64,000 nucleotides of DNA, from assembly GCF_011378905.1 (NCBI RefSeq), contig NZ_WTPY01000005.1, forward strand, positions 203,252 through 267,251, written 5' to 3'. This DNA is from Paraglaciecola sp. 20A4 (GTDB lineage: Bacteria > Pseudomonadota > Gammaproteobacteria > Enterobacterales > Alteromonadaceae). The notes under the pieces were generated by a model that saw only the letters and a list, made by a program, of their open reading frames with translations, searched no databases and had not been told where the DNA came from. The position numbers were made by a program, and so were the translations under genes. Position 1 is the stretch's first letter. Each line of letters begins with the position of its first letter. Below, in pieces: positions 45,867-54,567 of this stretch.

Positions 45867-47258
45867 TTACCGTATCCGCTTAATGTTATACAAACGGTCA
45901 ACATAGCTATTTTTCACAGATAATCTAAGGGGTAACAATGGCGTAACAGATACCCCATTCAATGTTCCTTTATAAAGCCTTTTATTATCGTCGAAGTAAG
46001 CTAGTCCTTTTACATCATGAATAACAAATGGTTGCCCATCCTCTTCACCTAAATACAACATAACGTGGCCAGGAATATACAGCAGGTCGCCCACCTCTAG
46101 TTGTTCAATAGCGGCGAGTTTATCTGCCAATGGCGTAGTTTTAATAAAGTGAGTATCAATTCCGTAGGCTGTGCCCCCCTGATCACCGGAATTACGTGGC
46201 ATCAGTATGCCGAACGAGCGATATATTTCTCCCACAAATCCGGTACAGTCACGGCCATTAAAATCATGTCCCCATCCATAACGTTCCCCTAAGAATTTGA
46301 ATCCCTGACGTATCACATTGGCTTTGGTGAAAGGTAGATAGCCTAAATGGACGTCCTGACTGCGGCCGATCAAGGCTTTTTGTAAACTTAATTGTCCCTG
46401 TGTAGTTCGGGTAGGCAACCAAACCACATAGTTAGCATAAGGATTTTGCCCATACAACGCGTTTGGCACTTCATTTTGGGCCACTAAAGGCAGGCGTACA
46501 CTCATGTCTAATTGCTGTTCAGATACCCCAGCTTGCTCAGGTACATATTGCGTGAATACTTTAGCCCCTGTAACCACAATAAAATCTGCCGCTTTAATAA
46601 ATGTCTGTACTTGTTCCTTGCTGGCTAGGGCAACGTTCTCAACGCGTGTCCAGGCTAGATAATTAAACCCTTGCACCAACGCCCATTGGCTGTCTTGGCT
46701 GCGGGTTAAAATTGCGACTGCATCACCTGGAAATAACGCACTTTCTTGAAATCGGTCTAGATCTGCGTCCATACCTGAATTGAGCACGCGATCGTCAGTA
46801 GGAAAAGTGCGCATAGCGGCACGTTTGACGATAAGGCCGTACTCAATTTTATGCCCCTGCTCTGTGGGCGTAAATTGCATATTGTCTTGGTATGTTTTGT
46901 AATCTTCCGGCGTTAATTTTCGGCCATCAATATAATAACGAGCGCTTGTGGGAACCTTACTGATTAAATGAATTTTACCATTGAGCTGTTTGTCACTGAG
47001 CACCTCATGGGTTGACAAAGGATCGCTTATAAAACGGTTATGCTCAACCAATGCACGATTATGCGATGAAATTTGAGCGCCAGTCATCAGAACTTGCTCA
47101 GAGCCCTGCAGCTTTTCCAGCCAATGCTCAGCGTGTAATTGAGTCTGCGAAACATGCATGACGTCTGACCCCCACTTTTGTTGCTCAGCCCTGACAGGCG
47201 ATATCGTAATGCTCAATGCGCTGATCATTAACAACGTCATTACTATTAAATTTTTCAT
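45867..47258 (-). CDS. YkfC-like SH3/NlpC-P60 cell-wall endopeptidase
   Basis: The 463 residues have a signal peptide (cut near PVRAEQ), SH3b-like domains (about 130-215 and 255-310), then an NlpC/P60 domain (about 318-455). Catalytic Cys338 is in NGRDCTGFVGEIYRSFG, His in IPGHVMLYLG, and a third polar residue in HDVKG. YkfC of Bacillus cuts gamma-D-Glu-meso-DAP in free stem peptides. It is expected to act in the periplasm on peptides freed by the amidases. The second gene of the operon, it is preceded by three tandem copies of its ribosome site. Confidence 0.92.
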   Translation of the reverse strand: MKNLIVMTLLMISALSITISPVRAEQQKWGSDVMHVSQTQLHAEHWLEKLQGSEQVLMTGAQISSHNRALVEHNRFISDPLSTHEVLSDKQLNGKIHLISKVPTSARYYIDGRKLTPEDYKTYQDNMQFTPTEQGHKIEYGLIVKRAAMRTFPTDDRVLNSGMDADLDRFQESALFPGDAVAILTRSQDSQWALVQGFNYLAWTRVENVALASKEQVQTFIKAADFIVVTGAKVFTQYVPEQAGVSEQQLDMSVRLPLVAQNEVPNALYGQNPYANYVVWLPTRTTQGQLSLQKALIGRSQDVHLGYLPFTKANVIRQGFKFLGERYGWGHDFNGRDCTGFVGEIYRSFGILMPRNSGDQGGTAYGIDTHFIKTTPLADKLAAIEQLEVGDLLYIPGHVMLYLGEEDGQPFVIHDVKGLAYFDDNKRLYKGTLNGVSVTPLLPLRLSVKNSYVDRLYNIKRIR

Positions 47259-47263
47259 AATGT

Positions 47264-47299
47264 TCTCCGTTTACGTCTCCGTTTACGCCTCCGTTTACG
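47264..47299 (-). repeat. Three tandem 12-base repeats, each carrying a ribosome site
   Basis: The unit is TCTCCGTTTACG (third copy with C first), at 47264-47275, 47276-47287 and 47288-47299. On the minus strand each unit reads CGTAAACGGAGR, i.e. a TAA and a GGAG. The rightmost unit supplies the stop codon of the DUF819 gene and the leftmost the Shine-Dalgarno of the peptidase gene. Confidence 0.9.
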
Positions 47300-48467
47300 C
47301 TGCGCTTAGCCATGCTAATACTCGCCCTACAAGTAAACCGCCGCCGGTTCCTACGATGTAACCCAGTAATGCCATTAAGACGCCCACGGGTATCAATGCA
47401 CGAGAATAAGCTGCTGCCAAAATGGGCGCCGATGCGACTCCACCGATGTTGGCTAAAGACGCGATACCGCAGGTGAAAAGATCCAATTTGAACACCTTCG
47501 CCACCAGCAACATCAAGACGCCGTGAATGAGCAAAATAAACAAACCTAACACGATATAAATTGGCGCTTGAGTGAGCTCGTTGAAATTTGCTCGAGAGGC
47601 AATCAGTCCAATGATCAGGTACAGCATCAATGAAGACAGTTCTTTACCGCCCCACATTTTACTAATAGGCGTCACCGCACAAATCACCCCTAAAATGGTG
47701 ACCAACATGACAGTCCACGCCGTTTTAGTGAAAAACTCACTGACCGGCAATATGTCAGCAAGATTTTGACACGCGATGGATACCAACATGGCGCCAGATA
47801 ATAAAATCAGCATCGAAGTGGTCTTGCTACCAGTATATTGCTCTTGCTTGTCGGCTAATTTAGCACTGACTTCTTCCAATGCCTTACCGTCCGCTTTAGT
47901 CCACTTATTAAAACGCCCCGCTAGCGGAACTAAGGCCAATAGAAACATAACCCATATGGCGTAATCGATTGAGTCAATTAATAGGGTATAGCCCATGCTT
48001 GAGTCTGGGACATTCAATGCCGCCTGCACTGCGGCCATATTGCCAGTTCCCCCCATCCAACTGCCACTGAGTGCAGCTAACGTTTTCCATGCATCTGGTG
48101 CCAAAAAGCCTTTGAATAAGGCAAAACCAATAATGAATGCAAACCCAATACTGAGCGCAGCAGCAAAAAAGGCCAATAGCATCTTGCTCCCTAAACGCTT
48201 GATTTGGCGCAAATCGGCATCCAGTAACATCAAAAAAATCATCGCTGGCAGGATATTTCCTTTTAACGACGAATAAGCTTGATTGATCTCGCTTGTTTTA
48301 CTCCACAACCCTAATGTAGACAACAACATAACGGTAAAGTACAGCAGTACAATCGCCGGCAGATAATTGAATAATTTCCAGCGAGTTTTCTCTTCAACAA
48401 GCGCTAATGAACCTGCAATAAAAAGCAACACACTGACGTATGGAAAGGCGGTTGTAATCATAAACAT
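47295..48467 (-). CDS. DUF819 (YjcL-like) membrane transporter, 390 aa
   Basis: About ten to eleven transmembrane helices with Gly-rich segments (LSGSWMGGTGNMAAVQAALNV and ASLANIGGVASAPILAAAYS) are signatures of the DUF819/YjcL family. The family is predicted to be secondary carriers, with no firmly proven substrate known to me. As first gene of the operon that ends in murQ-namZ and directly before a YkfC-like peptidase, it may import murein-derived di- or tripeptides (inference). Start at ATG 48465-48467; a second ATG two codons later is possible. Confidence 0.88.
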   Translation of the reverse strand: MFMITTAFPYVSVLLFIAGSLALVEEKTRWKLFNYLPAIVLLYFTVMLLSTLGLWSKTSEINQAYSSLKGNILPAMIFLMLLDADLRQIKRLGSKMLLAFFAAALSIGFAFIIGFALFKGFLAPDAWKTLAALSGSWMGGTGNMAAVQAALNVPDSSMGYTLLIDSIDYAIWVMFLLALVPLAGRFNKWTKADGKALEEVSAKLADKQEQYTGSKTTSMLILLSGAMLVSIACQNLADILPVSEFFTKTAWTVMLVTILGVICAVTPISKMWGGKELSSLMLYLIIGLIASRANFNELTQAPIYIVLGLFILLIHGVLMLLVAKVFKLDLFTCGIASLANIGGVASAPILAAAYSRALIPVGVLMALLGYIVGTGGGLLVGRVLAWLSAA

Positions 48468-48530
48468 TAAGGTTAGTTTGCAGTAGTCAAACAGTAACCA
48501 GTTGAGGAGTATTTGTAAATAACTATTATA

Positions 48531-48550
48531 AATTATAGAAAATTATAGAA
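48531..48550. repeat. Tandem 10-base duplication in the divergent promoter region
   Basis: AATTATAGAA occurs twice in direct succession (48531-48540 and 48541-48550), and the second copy runs into the AGAATAA inverted repeat. Confidence 0.7.
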
Positions 48551-48564
48551 TAATTTATTATTCT
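48547..48564. promoter_or_regulatory. Perfect inverted repeat, likely regulator operator
   Basis: AGAATAATTTATTATTCT has 7-base arms AGAATAA/TTATTCT with a 4-base spacer. It lies between the divergent DUF819 and nagB-II operons, 38 bases before the nagB-II start. A 14-base core match stands before the MurR-like gene. Confidence 0.6.
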
Positions 48565-48602
48565 GGTCTCATCGAACAAATAATCAACACACGGGAATTA
48601 CA

Positions 48603-49598
48603 TTGAATAGCTTCATGGCACAAGAGACCGCCCAAACACCCACAGTGATCCGTCAACAACTCATCAATAATGCTCAGTTGTGTCAGCAATTGGTCACTGA
48701 AATAAAAGCTAGAAAACCTCGTTACGTTTTAATGATAGGACGGGGCTCTTCTGATCATGCAGGGGTATTTGGCAAATACCTGCTAGAAATTGAACTAGGC
48801 ATTCCTGTCATGGCATCTTCTCCTTCGGTGTTTGGTATCTATCACAAATCCGTGGATTATAAGGATGCACTCGTTATCGCTATTTCACAGTCAGGTCGCA
48901 GCCCAGATATCGTCAATCAAGTTAAATCAGCCCGGGCCAGCGGTGCAATGTGTGTGGCATTAGTGAATGACCAGCAATCTCCCCTAGCGCAAGTAGCCGA
49001 CTGGGTATTGCCGATGAACGCGGGATTAGAACAGTCCGTTGCTGCCACTAAAAGTTACTTAGCCAGTTTAAGTGCCCTACTGCAGTTAGCTGCTTATTGG
49101 AATAACAATAGCGCGTTGCTTAGTAGCTTGAATTCATTACCAGAGGCGCTTAACCAGGTGTTAACTGAACCTGCACAGCTAACACCTGACACGCTGCGTA
49201 ATATGCAGCACTGTGTCATGCTTGGGCGTGGTTTTGGTTATGCTATTAGTCGCGAGATGGCATTGAAGCTCAAAGAAGTGCTCGCCATTCACTGTGAAGC
49301 TTTTAGTAGCGCGGAGTTTATGCATGGTCCTTCTGCTATGCTCGCGAATCACATCCAAGTAATTGATGTTCAAGTTGAAGATGAATCTGCCTCGGTGCAT
49401 AGTAGTCAAATACAAACTTTCGCCCAACAAGGTGGACGTGTAGTAGCGCTTTCGCATCCACAACTCACAGTGCATCCTCGCTGCTTACCTTTATTGGTGG
49501 TATTGCGTTTTTACGTAGATGTTGAGCGTATTGCCCAAGCCTACGGACGCGATCCCGACCGGCCCCAAGGCCTTAAAAAGGTAACCGAGACCCATTAA
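48603..49598 (+). CDS. nagB-II: NagB-II type glucosamine-6-phosphate deaminase (SIS domains)
   Basis: The protein has 331 residues with two SIS domains. Visible are MIGRGSSDHAGVFGKYLLE, ISQSGRSPDIVNQV, LEQSVAATKSYLASL and the GlmS-isomerase-like AFSSAEFMHGPSAML. This group replaces the classical NagB in Shewanella and other marine gammaproteobacteria and converts GlcN-6-phosphate to fructose-6-phosphate plus ammonia. The start is TTG at 48603, supported by GGGA 8 bases upstream; an ATG four codons later lacks a spaced site. It is the first gene of nagB-II-nagA-nagP. Confidence 0.9.
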   Translation: MNSFMAQETAQTPTVIRQQLINNAQLCQQLVTEIKARKPRYVLMIGRGSSDHAGVFGKYLLEIELGIPVMASSPSVFGIYHKSVDYKDALVIAISQSGRSPDIVNQVKSARASGAMCVALVNDQQSPLAQVADWVLPMNAGLEQSVAATKSYLASLSALLQLAAYWNNNSALLSSLNSLPEALNQVLTEPAQLTPDTLRNMQHCVMLGRGFGYAISREMALKLKEVLAIHCEAFSSAEFMHGPSAMLANHIQVIDVQVEDESASVHSSQIQTFAQQGGRVVALSHPQLTVHPRCLPLLVVLRFYVDVERIAQAYGRDPDRPQGLKKVTETH

Positions 49599-49599
49599 T

Positions 49600-50730
49600 A
49601 TGCAACTTAAATGTGAGCGCCTACTCTCAGCGAAAAGCTGGTTATATAACCAAGTATTGAGCATAGAACACAATAAAATTCTCAGCATCCGTCCGGCTAA
49701 CGAAAATGATACCCATCTGCCTCTTTATCGCGGCTCATTGGTGCCGGGGTTTATAGATGTGCAAGTTAACGGCGGCGGCGGAGTATTGTTTAACCAGCAA
49801 CCCAGTGTTGCTGCATTGACACAGATGAGTCAGGCGCATCTGAGGTTTGGTAGCACAGGTTTGATGCCAACTTTGATAACCGACGAATTACCCGTAATGC
49901 GCCAAGCCGCCCAAGCGATTGCTGATGCAGTTAGTCAAAAAACAGCCGGTATATTAGGTGTTCATTTTGAGGGGCCACATTTAAGTAAACCTAAGAAAGG
50001 TGTGCATGACGCTGCTTTTATTCGCCCCCTGAGCGACGATGAGCTCGCGCTTTATCTGCGCAAAGATTTGGGTAAAGTCATTGTCACTGTCGCCCCAGAA
50101 AATGTTGCTCCTGATATCATTACGCTAATGTCTGAAAACGGCATAAAAGTGTGTTTAGGACACTCTAATGCCGACGCAGATACGGTACTAAAGGCCATTG
50201 AAGCCGGTGCTGACGGTTTCACCCATTTATTTAATGCCATGTCGGCAATGCAATCTCGTGCACCGGGTATGGTAGGCGTAGCACTTAATACACCTAAAAC
50301 CTATGCAGGACTCATTCTAGATCATTATCACATTGACCCCATTTGCAGTGAAATAGCAATAAAAATCAAAGGTATCGATAAAATAATGCTGGTCACCGAC
50401 GCCATGGGCTTAATCGGCACAGATGATGATAGCTTTGTGTTTGGCGAGCAGAAAATCACCCGTATAGGTAACAAGTTAACAACGGATAATGGCACCTTAG
50501 CGGGCTCTCACTTAGACATGTTAAGTGCGGTAAAGCATGCGGTAAACGACTTAATGCTGCCCCTTGAAGATGCCATCGCAATGGCCAGCACAACGCCTGC
50601 AAATTATTTGGGCTTACGGGCCAGTCACGGTGATATTGCTGTGGGCCAACAAGCTGACTTGGTATTGCTCGACGACGATTTAAATATCACAGCGCTTTGG
50701 CAGTCAGGACAATCAATAATAATAACGTAA
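49600..50730 (+). CDS. nagA: N-acetylglucosamine-6-phosphate deacetylase
   Basis: NagA (376 aa) removes the acetyl group from GlcNAc-6-phosphate. Motifs include GFIDVQVNGGGGVLFN, GVHFEGPHLSKPKKGVHDA (metal-ligand Glu), CLGHSNADADTVLKAIEAGADGFTHLFNAMSAM (metal His residues) and LVTDAMGLIGTDD (catalytic Asp). It takes both the GlcNAc-6-phosphate made by the kinase and that made by MurQ. It begins one base after the nagB-II stop. Confidence 0.97.
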   Translation: MQLKCERLLSAKSWLYNQVLSIEHNKILSIRPANENDTHLPLYRGSLVPGFIDVQVNGGGGVLFNQQPSVAALTQMSQAHLRFGSTGLMPTLITDELPVMRQAAQAIADAVSQKTAGILGVHFEGPHLSKPKKGVHDAAFIRPLSDDELALYLRKDLGKVIVTVAPENVAPDIITLMSENGIKVCLGHSNADADTVLKAIEAGADGFTHLFNAMSAMQSRAPGMVGVALNTPKTYAGLILDHYHIDPICSEIAIKIKGIDKIMLVTDAMGLIGTDDDSFVFGEQKITRIGNKLTTDNGTLAGSHLDMLSAVKHAVNDLMLPLEDAIAMASTTPANYLGLRASHGDIAVGQQADLVLLDDDLNITALWQSGQSIIIT

Positions 50731-50741
50731 GGGACAACCCT

Positions 50742-52097
50742 ATGACACACGCTACATCTGCACCGCGCGCGAGCTTTATGCCTATGTGCATTATCGCGTT
50801 ACTGTTTTTTATATTCGGCTTTGTCACTTGGCTTAACGGTGCGCTTATCCCCTTTTTACAAGTCGTATGCCAACTGAGTGATCCGCAAGCTTTGATGATT
50901 GCTTCGTGCTTTTACTTTGCTTACGTAGTGATGGCGCTTCCCATGGCGATGATCTTAGAAAAAGTCGGTTATCAGTATTCTATGGTATTAGGGCTAAGCA
51001 TCATCGCTCTTGGCTTATTAGGGTTTATTCCTGCAGCGTTATTACAAGAATTTTGGATATTTTTATTGGCCCAGTTTGTTATTGGTAGCGGCTTAACAAT
51101 ACTGCAAACCGCAGCTAATCCTTACGTTGTCAATGTAGGACCAACCAGCAGTGCAGCGGCAAGAATTGCGATAATGGGACTACTCAATAAAGGGGCAGGA
51201 ATACTCGCGCCCGTATTGTTTACTGCTTGGGTATTAGGCGGATTTAGCGATATTAATCTCACATTGATTAACGAAATGCCCGCGCAACAGCAGCAACTAC
51301 AAATTGAAAGTATGGCTCATCAGTTGATCACACCTTATGTGGGTATGGCGATTGCTTTACTAATCTTAGCTAGCGGACTATCACGCATCAGCCTACCCGA
51401 TTTAGCCTTATTAGCATCCACTGAAAATAACGAGGTTTATGCTGGGCAAGCGAACAAACGATACATGAGCAAAAGCACAATTTGGCAGTTCCCTCAACTC
51501 GTACTAGGGGCAGTCGCCTTGTTTTTTTATGTAGGTGTCGAGGTTATCGCTGGAGATACTATCGGTTTATATGGCGCTAGCATTGGTGTGGCTAACGCCA
51601 CCACGTTAACCTCTTATACCATGGGCTTTATGGTCCTTGGTTATATACTTGGCTTGATCTGTATTCCGCGATTTGTGTCTCAGGCTAATGCGCTACGTTT
51701 GAGTGCAATAATAGGATTGATAATCTCTATATCATTACTACTTTCATCCAACGAGCAAAGCCAAATATCACAACTATTATGGGGTTGGACGGGTATAGCA
51801 ACGTTACCCAATAGTGTGACGCTGATCGCTTTGCTCGGTTTAGCCAATGCAATGGTTTGGCCTACTCTGTGGCCATTGGCGCTAGCGGAACTGGGACGCT
51901 TTACCGCCAAGGGCTCCGCAATCCTTATTATGGGTATTGCTGGGGGAGCTTTAATGCCGTTGATATATGGTCACCTAGCGCAATCGAGCAGCAACCAGCA
52001 AGCTTATTGGATATTGCTACCTGGCTACTTAATCATCGGTTTTTACGCATTTTATGGGCACACTATGCGCAGTTGGCGTACAACCCAGCAACGCTGA
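50742..52097 (+). CDS. nagP: MFS sugar transporter, NagP-like
   Basis: This 451-residue, 12-helix permease belongs to the FucP/GluP branch: FIFGFVTWLNGALIPFLQ, then AANPYVVNVGPTSSAAARI and LANAMVWPTLWPLAL. NagP of Shewanella and Xanthomonas relatives imports GlcNAc and sits in the same gene company. The ATG at 50742 is chosen because AGGGA lies 8 bases upstream; a longer frame overlapping nagA has no site. It is the third gene of the nag operon, beginning 11 bases after nagA. Confidence 0.9.
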   Translation: MTHATSAPRASFMPMCIIALLFFIFGFVTWLNGALIPFLQVVCQLSDPQALMIASCFYFAYVVMALPMAMILEKVGYQYSMVLGLSIIALGLLGFIPAALLQEFWIFLLAQFVIGSGLTILQTAANPYVVNVGPTSSAAARIAIMGLLNKGAGILAPVLFTAWVLGGFSDINLTLINEMPAQQQQLQIESMAHQLITPYVGMAIALLILASGLSRISLPDLALLASTENNEVYAGQANKRYMSKSTIWQFPQLVLGAVALFFYVGVEVIAGDTIGLYGASIGVANATTLTSYTMGFMVLGYILGLICIPRFVSQANALRLSAIIGLIISISLLLSSNEQSQISQLLWGWTGIATLPNSVTLIALLGLANAMVWPTLWPLALAELGRFTAKGSAILIMGIAGGALMPLIYGHLAQSSSNQQAYWILLPGYLIIGFYAFYGHTMRSWRTTQQR

Positions 52098-52139
52098 TCG
52101 TCAACGCAAAGCATAGTCATAAAGGGGTAACCGCGGTGG

Positions 52140-53201
52140 CTATATTACCGCGGGTTCATCTAACGTCAGTTTTTGATTGGTGGCATCAAGTGTCGCCATT
52201 GCACCAATGGGCACAGTTGCCATATCTTCAATATGACCAATCATCACACCACTGAGCACAGGTACTCCTAAATCACCTAAACGATCGTTTAACACGTGTT
52301 CTACGCTAAACGATGGGCCACTACCTACCTCACAATCCGTGCATTTACCGAAAACTAGACCCGCGATTTTATCCAAACGGCCGGCTATTTTAAGATGCGT
52401 TAGCATACCGTCTATTCTATATGGTGCTTCCTCCACATCCTCGAGGAACAGGATTTTATCAGTGAAATCAGGTTCGTATGGACTACCTACCAATTTCACC
52501 ATCAGAGATAGGTTACCACCGATCAATACTCCTGAAGCTTTTCCCTTGTTCACGGTAGTTAAGCGATTCTCTAATTCAGCTTGCCCTTCAACAATTTCAA
52601 AAGGCGGGGGGGCGGCTAACACCGAATGCGACTTGGGATCAAACAGCACTTTTTTAAACTGTGCTAAGGTGTAGTCAGTAAAGCTCTGTTTGGCAATAGG
52701 TCCATGAAACGTCATAATTTGACTACGGGCATAAATTGCATTTAGGAGAGCAGTGACGTCACTGTAACCGAGGAAAACCTTAGGGTTATTACGAATAAGC
52801 TCATAATCAAGATAAGGTAGAATGCGTGGCGACCCATAACCACCGCGCAAACAGAAAATAGCATCGACACTGTTGTCACCAAACATAGCGTTTACGTCAC
52901 TTGCTCTGTCTTGATCGCTACCCGCTAAATAAGCGGTGCGCGTAAATAGGTGTTCTGCGGATTTTACCTTAAAACCAAAAGAACGAATGATGTCCATGGC
53001 GAAGTAGATTTCCTGATCTTCCCAAGTGTTGCTGCTAGGCGCAATTAAGCCTATGGTTTGGCCGGCCTGTAAACGCTTAGGTTTGAGTATTCCCCGGGGT
53101 GTAGCCGCAGACGGATTGGCATTAGCTAATACAGAAGGCAACAATGCCGCCGCTAAAGTTGAAGAAATAAACGCTTTGATTAACGAACGACGATCTAACA
53201 T
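52140..53201 (-). CDS. Exported LD-carboxypeptidase (peptidase S66, LdcA-like)
   Basis: The 353 residues begin MLDRRSLIKAFISSTLAAALLP, a signal with a twin-arginine look (DRRSLIK), cut near LANA. The S66 domain shows IGLIAPSS, IFCLRGGYGSPRIL and nucleophile Ser in FLGYSDVTALLNAI, with the Glu of FLEDVEE and the His of GHIEDMATVPIG as probable triad members. It removes D-Ala from tetrapeptides. Classical E. coli LdcA is cytoplasmic, whereas this one should act in the periplasm. The ATG at 53199-53201 is chosen because it starts the signal peptide. It is convergent with nagP, 42 bases apart. Confidence 0.9.
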   Translation of the reverse strand: MLDRRSLIKAFISSTLAAALLPSVLANANPSAATPRGILKPKRLQAGQTIGLIAPSSNTWEDQEIYFAMDIIRSFGFKVKSAEHLFTRTAYLAGSDQDRASDVNAMFGDNSVDAIFCLRGGYGSPRILPYLDYELIRNNPKVFLGYSDVTALLNAIYARSQIMTFHGPIAKQSFTDYTLAQFKKVLFDPKSHSVLAAPPPFEIVEGQAELENRLTTVNKGKASGVLIGGNLSLMVKLVGSPYEPDFTDKILFLEDVEEAPYRIDGMLTHLKIAGRLDKIAGLVFGKCTDCEVGSGPSFSVEHVLNDRLGDLGVPVLSGVMIGHIEDMATVPIGAMATLDATNQKLTLDEPAVI

Positions 53202-53523
53202 GTAATCTCTCTCTTTTTTGTTTAATTTAGCAAATAACCGCGCTTGCAAAAAGAAATTTTTATTACAGAATATTGATGAAAAATGAATAATATAATCACT
53301 GCTCCCTATTTACAGTACGTGGATATAATGTAAATACTACAAAGTGACTTGCCACTGTTACCTATTCCCTTAAAAAGGAATGTAGAAAAAATTACGCTAA
53401 CGTAAATTCAAAATAGACGATATATCAATAAGTTATCTAGCAAATTATAACTTGGCATCTTAGCTGCTTGTATCAATCGATTTTTACGCAAAAGCATAAC
53501 TAAAAAAAATGGGGAAAAAAATC
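53202..53523. other. 322-base divergent region (LD-carboxypeptidase / diguanylate cyclase)
   Basis: This is AT-rich. A TATAAT hexamer at 53324-53329 could be the -10 of the cyclase gene but has no good -35. GAATAAT near 53284, seven of eight bases of the regulon octamer, lies about 80 bases before the carboxypeptidase gene. Confidence 0.35.
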
Positions 53524-54567
53524 ATGAGCGTATCTGAGTTACGCCCTAATCGAGAATTCGAGTCACAAACGCAACTATTAACAGCAGGTACTTCGGTGGC
53601 AAACAGTGAACTGCGCAAGCAAACTCTAATGGTAGTAGATGATTACCGAAGTAACTTACAGGCCATGAATGCCTTATTTGAGTTTCAGTACCAAGTGGTT
53701 ATGTTTGATAACGCCAAGGAGGCGCTAGCCTTTGCGCAAGTAGGCTCAGTAGATTTAATTCTATTAGATTTAGATATGCCTGATATGCATGGTTACGATG
53801 CTTGCACCGAGTTAAAGTCAAACCCGTTAACAGCGCATATTCCGGTGATATTCGTTACCGCATCAGACAGTAGCGACGATGAAGCACGTGGCCTACTGCT
53901 TGGTGCGGTAGATTACATCACTAAACCAGTTAATCTAACCATCTTGCGGGCACGCGTGCGCAATCATATGGAACTGGTGTATTACCGTAAACAACTGGAA
54001 ATTTTATCCAGCGTAGACGGCTTGACTGGCGTGGCTAATCGTCGTCAATTGGATACTATGTTACTCCAGAATTTTGCCTCAACGGTCCGCTTTGGCCACT
54101 CGATGACACTAATGATGATCGATATCGATGACTTTAAACCTTACAATGATTTGTATGGCCATATGCAGGGAGACGACTGTTTAAAGCGTGTTGCAAAGGC
54201 TCTACAATCTGTGCGCCGCAGGGAAACAGACTTCGTTGGACGTTATGGTGGAGAGGAATTCGCCATGGTGTTACCAGATACCGACTTAGAAGGTGGCCTA
54301 GTTGTGGCCAACAAACTATTACAAGCGGTAAGAGTGCTAAATATTGAACACCAAGGCGCCAGTTCTACAGATAGAGTCACTATCAGTATAGGCCTAACTT
54401 TATTTGAAGCTAAAGGCGACCAATCTACCCATCATTCGATTGAAGAACTTATTGAGTTAGCGGATAAGCAATTATATATCGCAAAACGTAGCGGCAAAAA
54501 CAAAGTGAGCTATGCTCAACCAACACAACTACCAATACAGCCGAAGGCCGATAACGAGCATGAATAA
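53524..54567 (+). CDS. Response-regulator diguanylate cyclase (REC-GGDEF)
   Basis: The 347 residues comprise a receiver (about 35-150, LMVVDDYRSN, phosphoacceptor Asp in LILLDLDMPDMHGYDA, YITKPVNL) and a GGDEF domain (about 165-330) with an intact active site GRYGGEEFAMV. The inhibitory I-site RETD is placed five residues before it. It should make c-di-GMP when phosphorylated and be product-inhibited. The ATG at 53524 has GGGGA about 9 bases upstream; an ATG five codons earlier contains that site. Its last 8 bases overlap the HisKA-like mini-protein gene. Confidence 0.94.
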   Translation: MSVSELRPNREFESQTQLLTAGTSVANSELRKQTLMVVDDYRSNLQAMNALFEFQYQVVMFDNAKEALAFAQVGSVDLILLDLDMPDMHGYDACTELKSNPLTAHIPVIFVTASDSSDDEARGLLLGAVDYITKPVNLTILRARVRNHMELVYYRKQLEILSSVDGLTGVANRRQLDTMLLQNFASTVRFGHSMTLMMIDIDDFKPYNDLYGHMQGDDCLKRVAKALQSVRRRETDFVGRYGGEEFAMVLPDTDLEGGLVVANKLLQAVRVLNIEHQGASSTDRVTISIGLTLFEAKGDQSTHHSIEELIELADKQLYIAKRSGKNKVSYAQPTQLPIQPKADNEHE

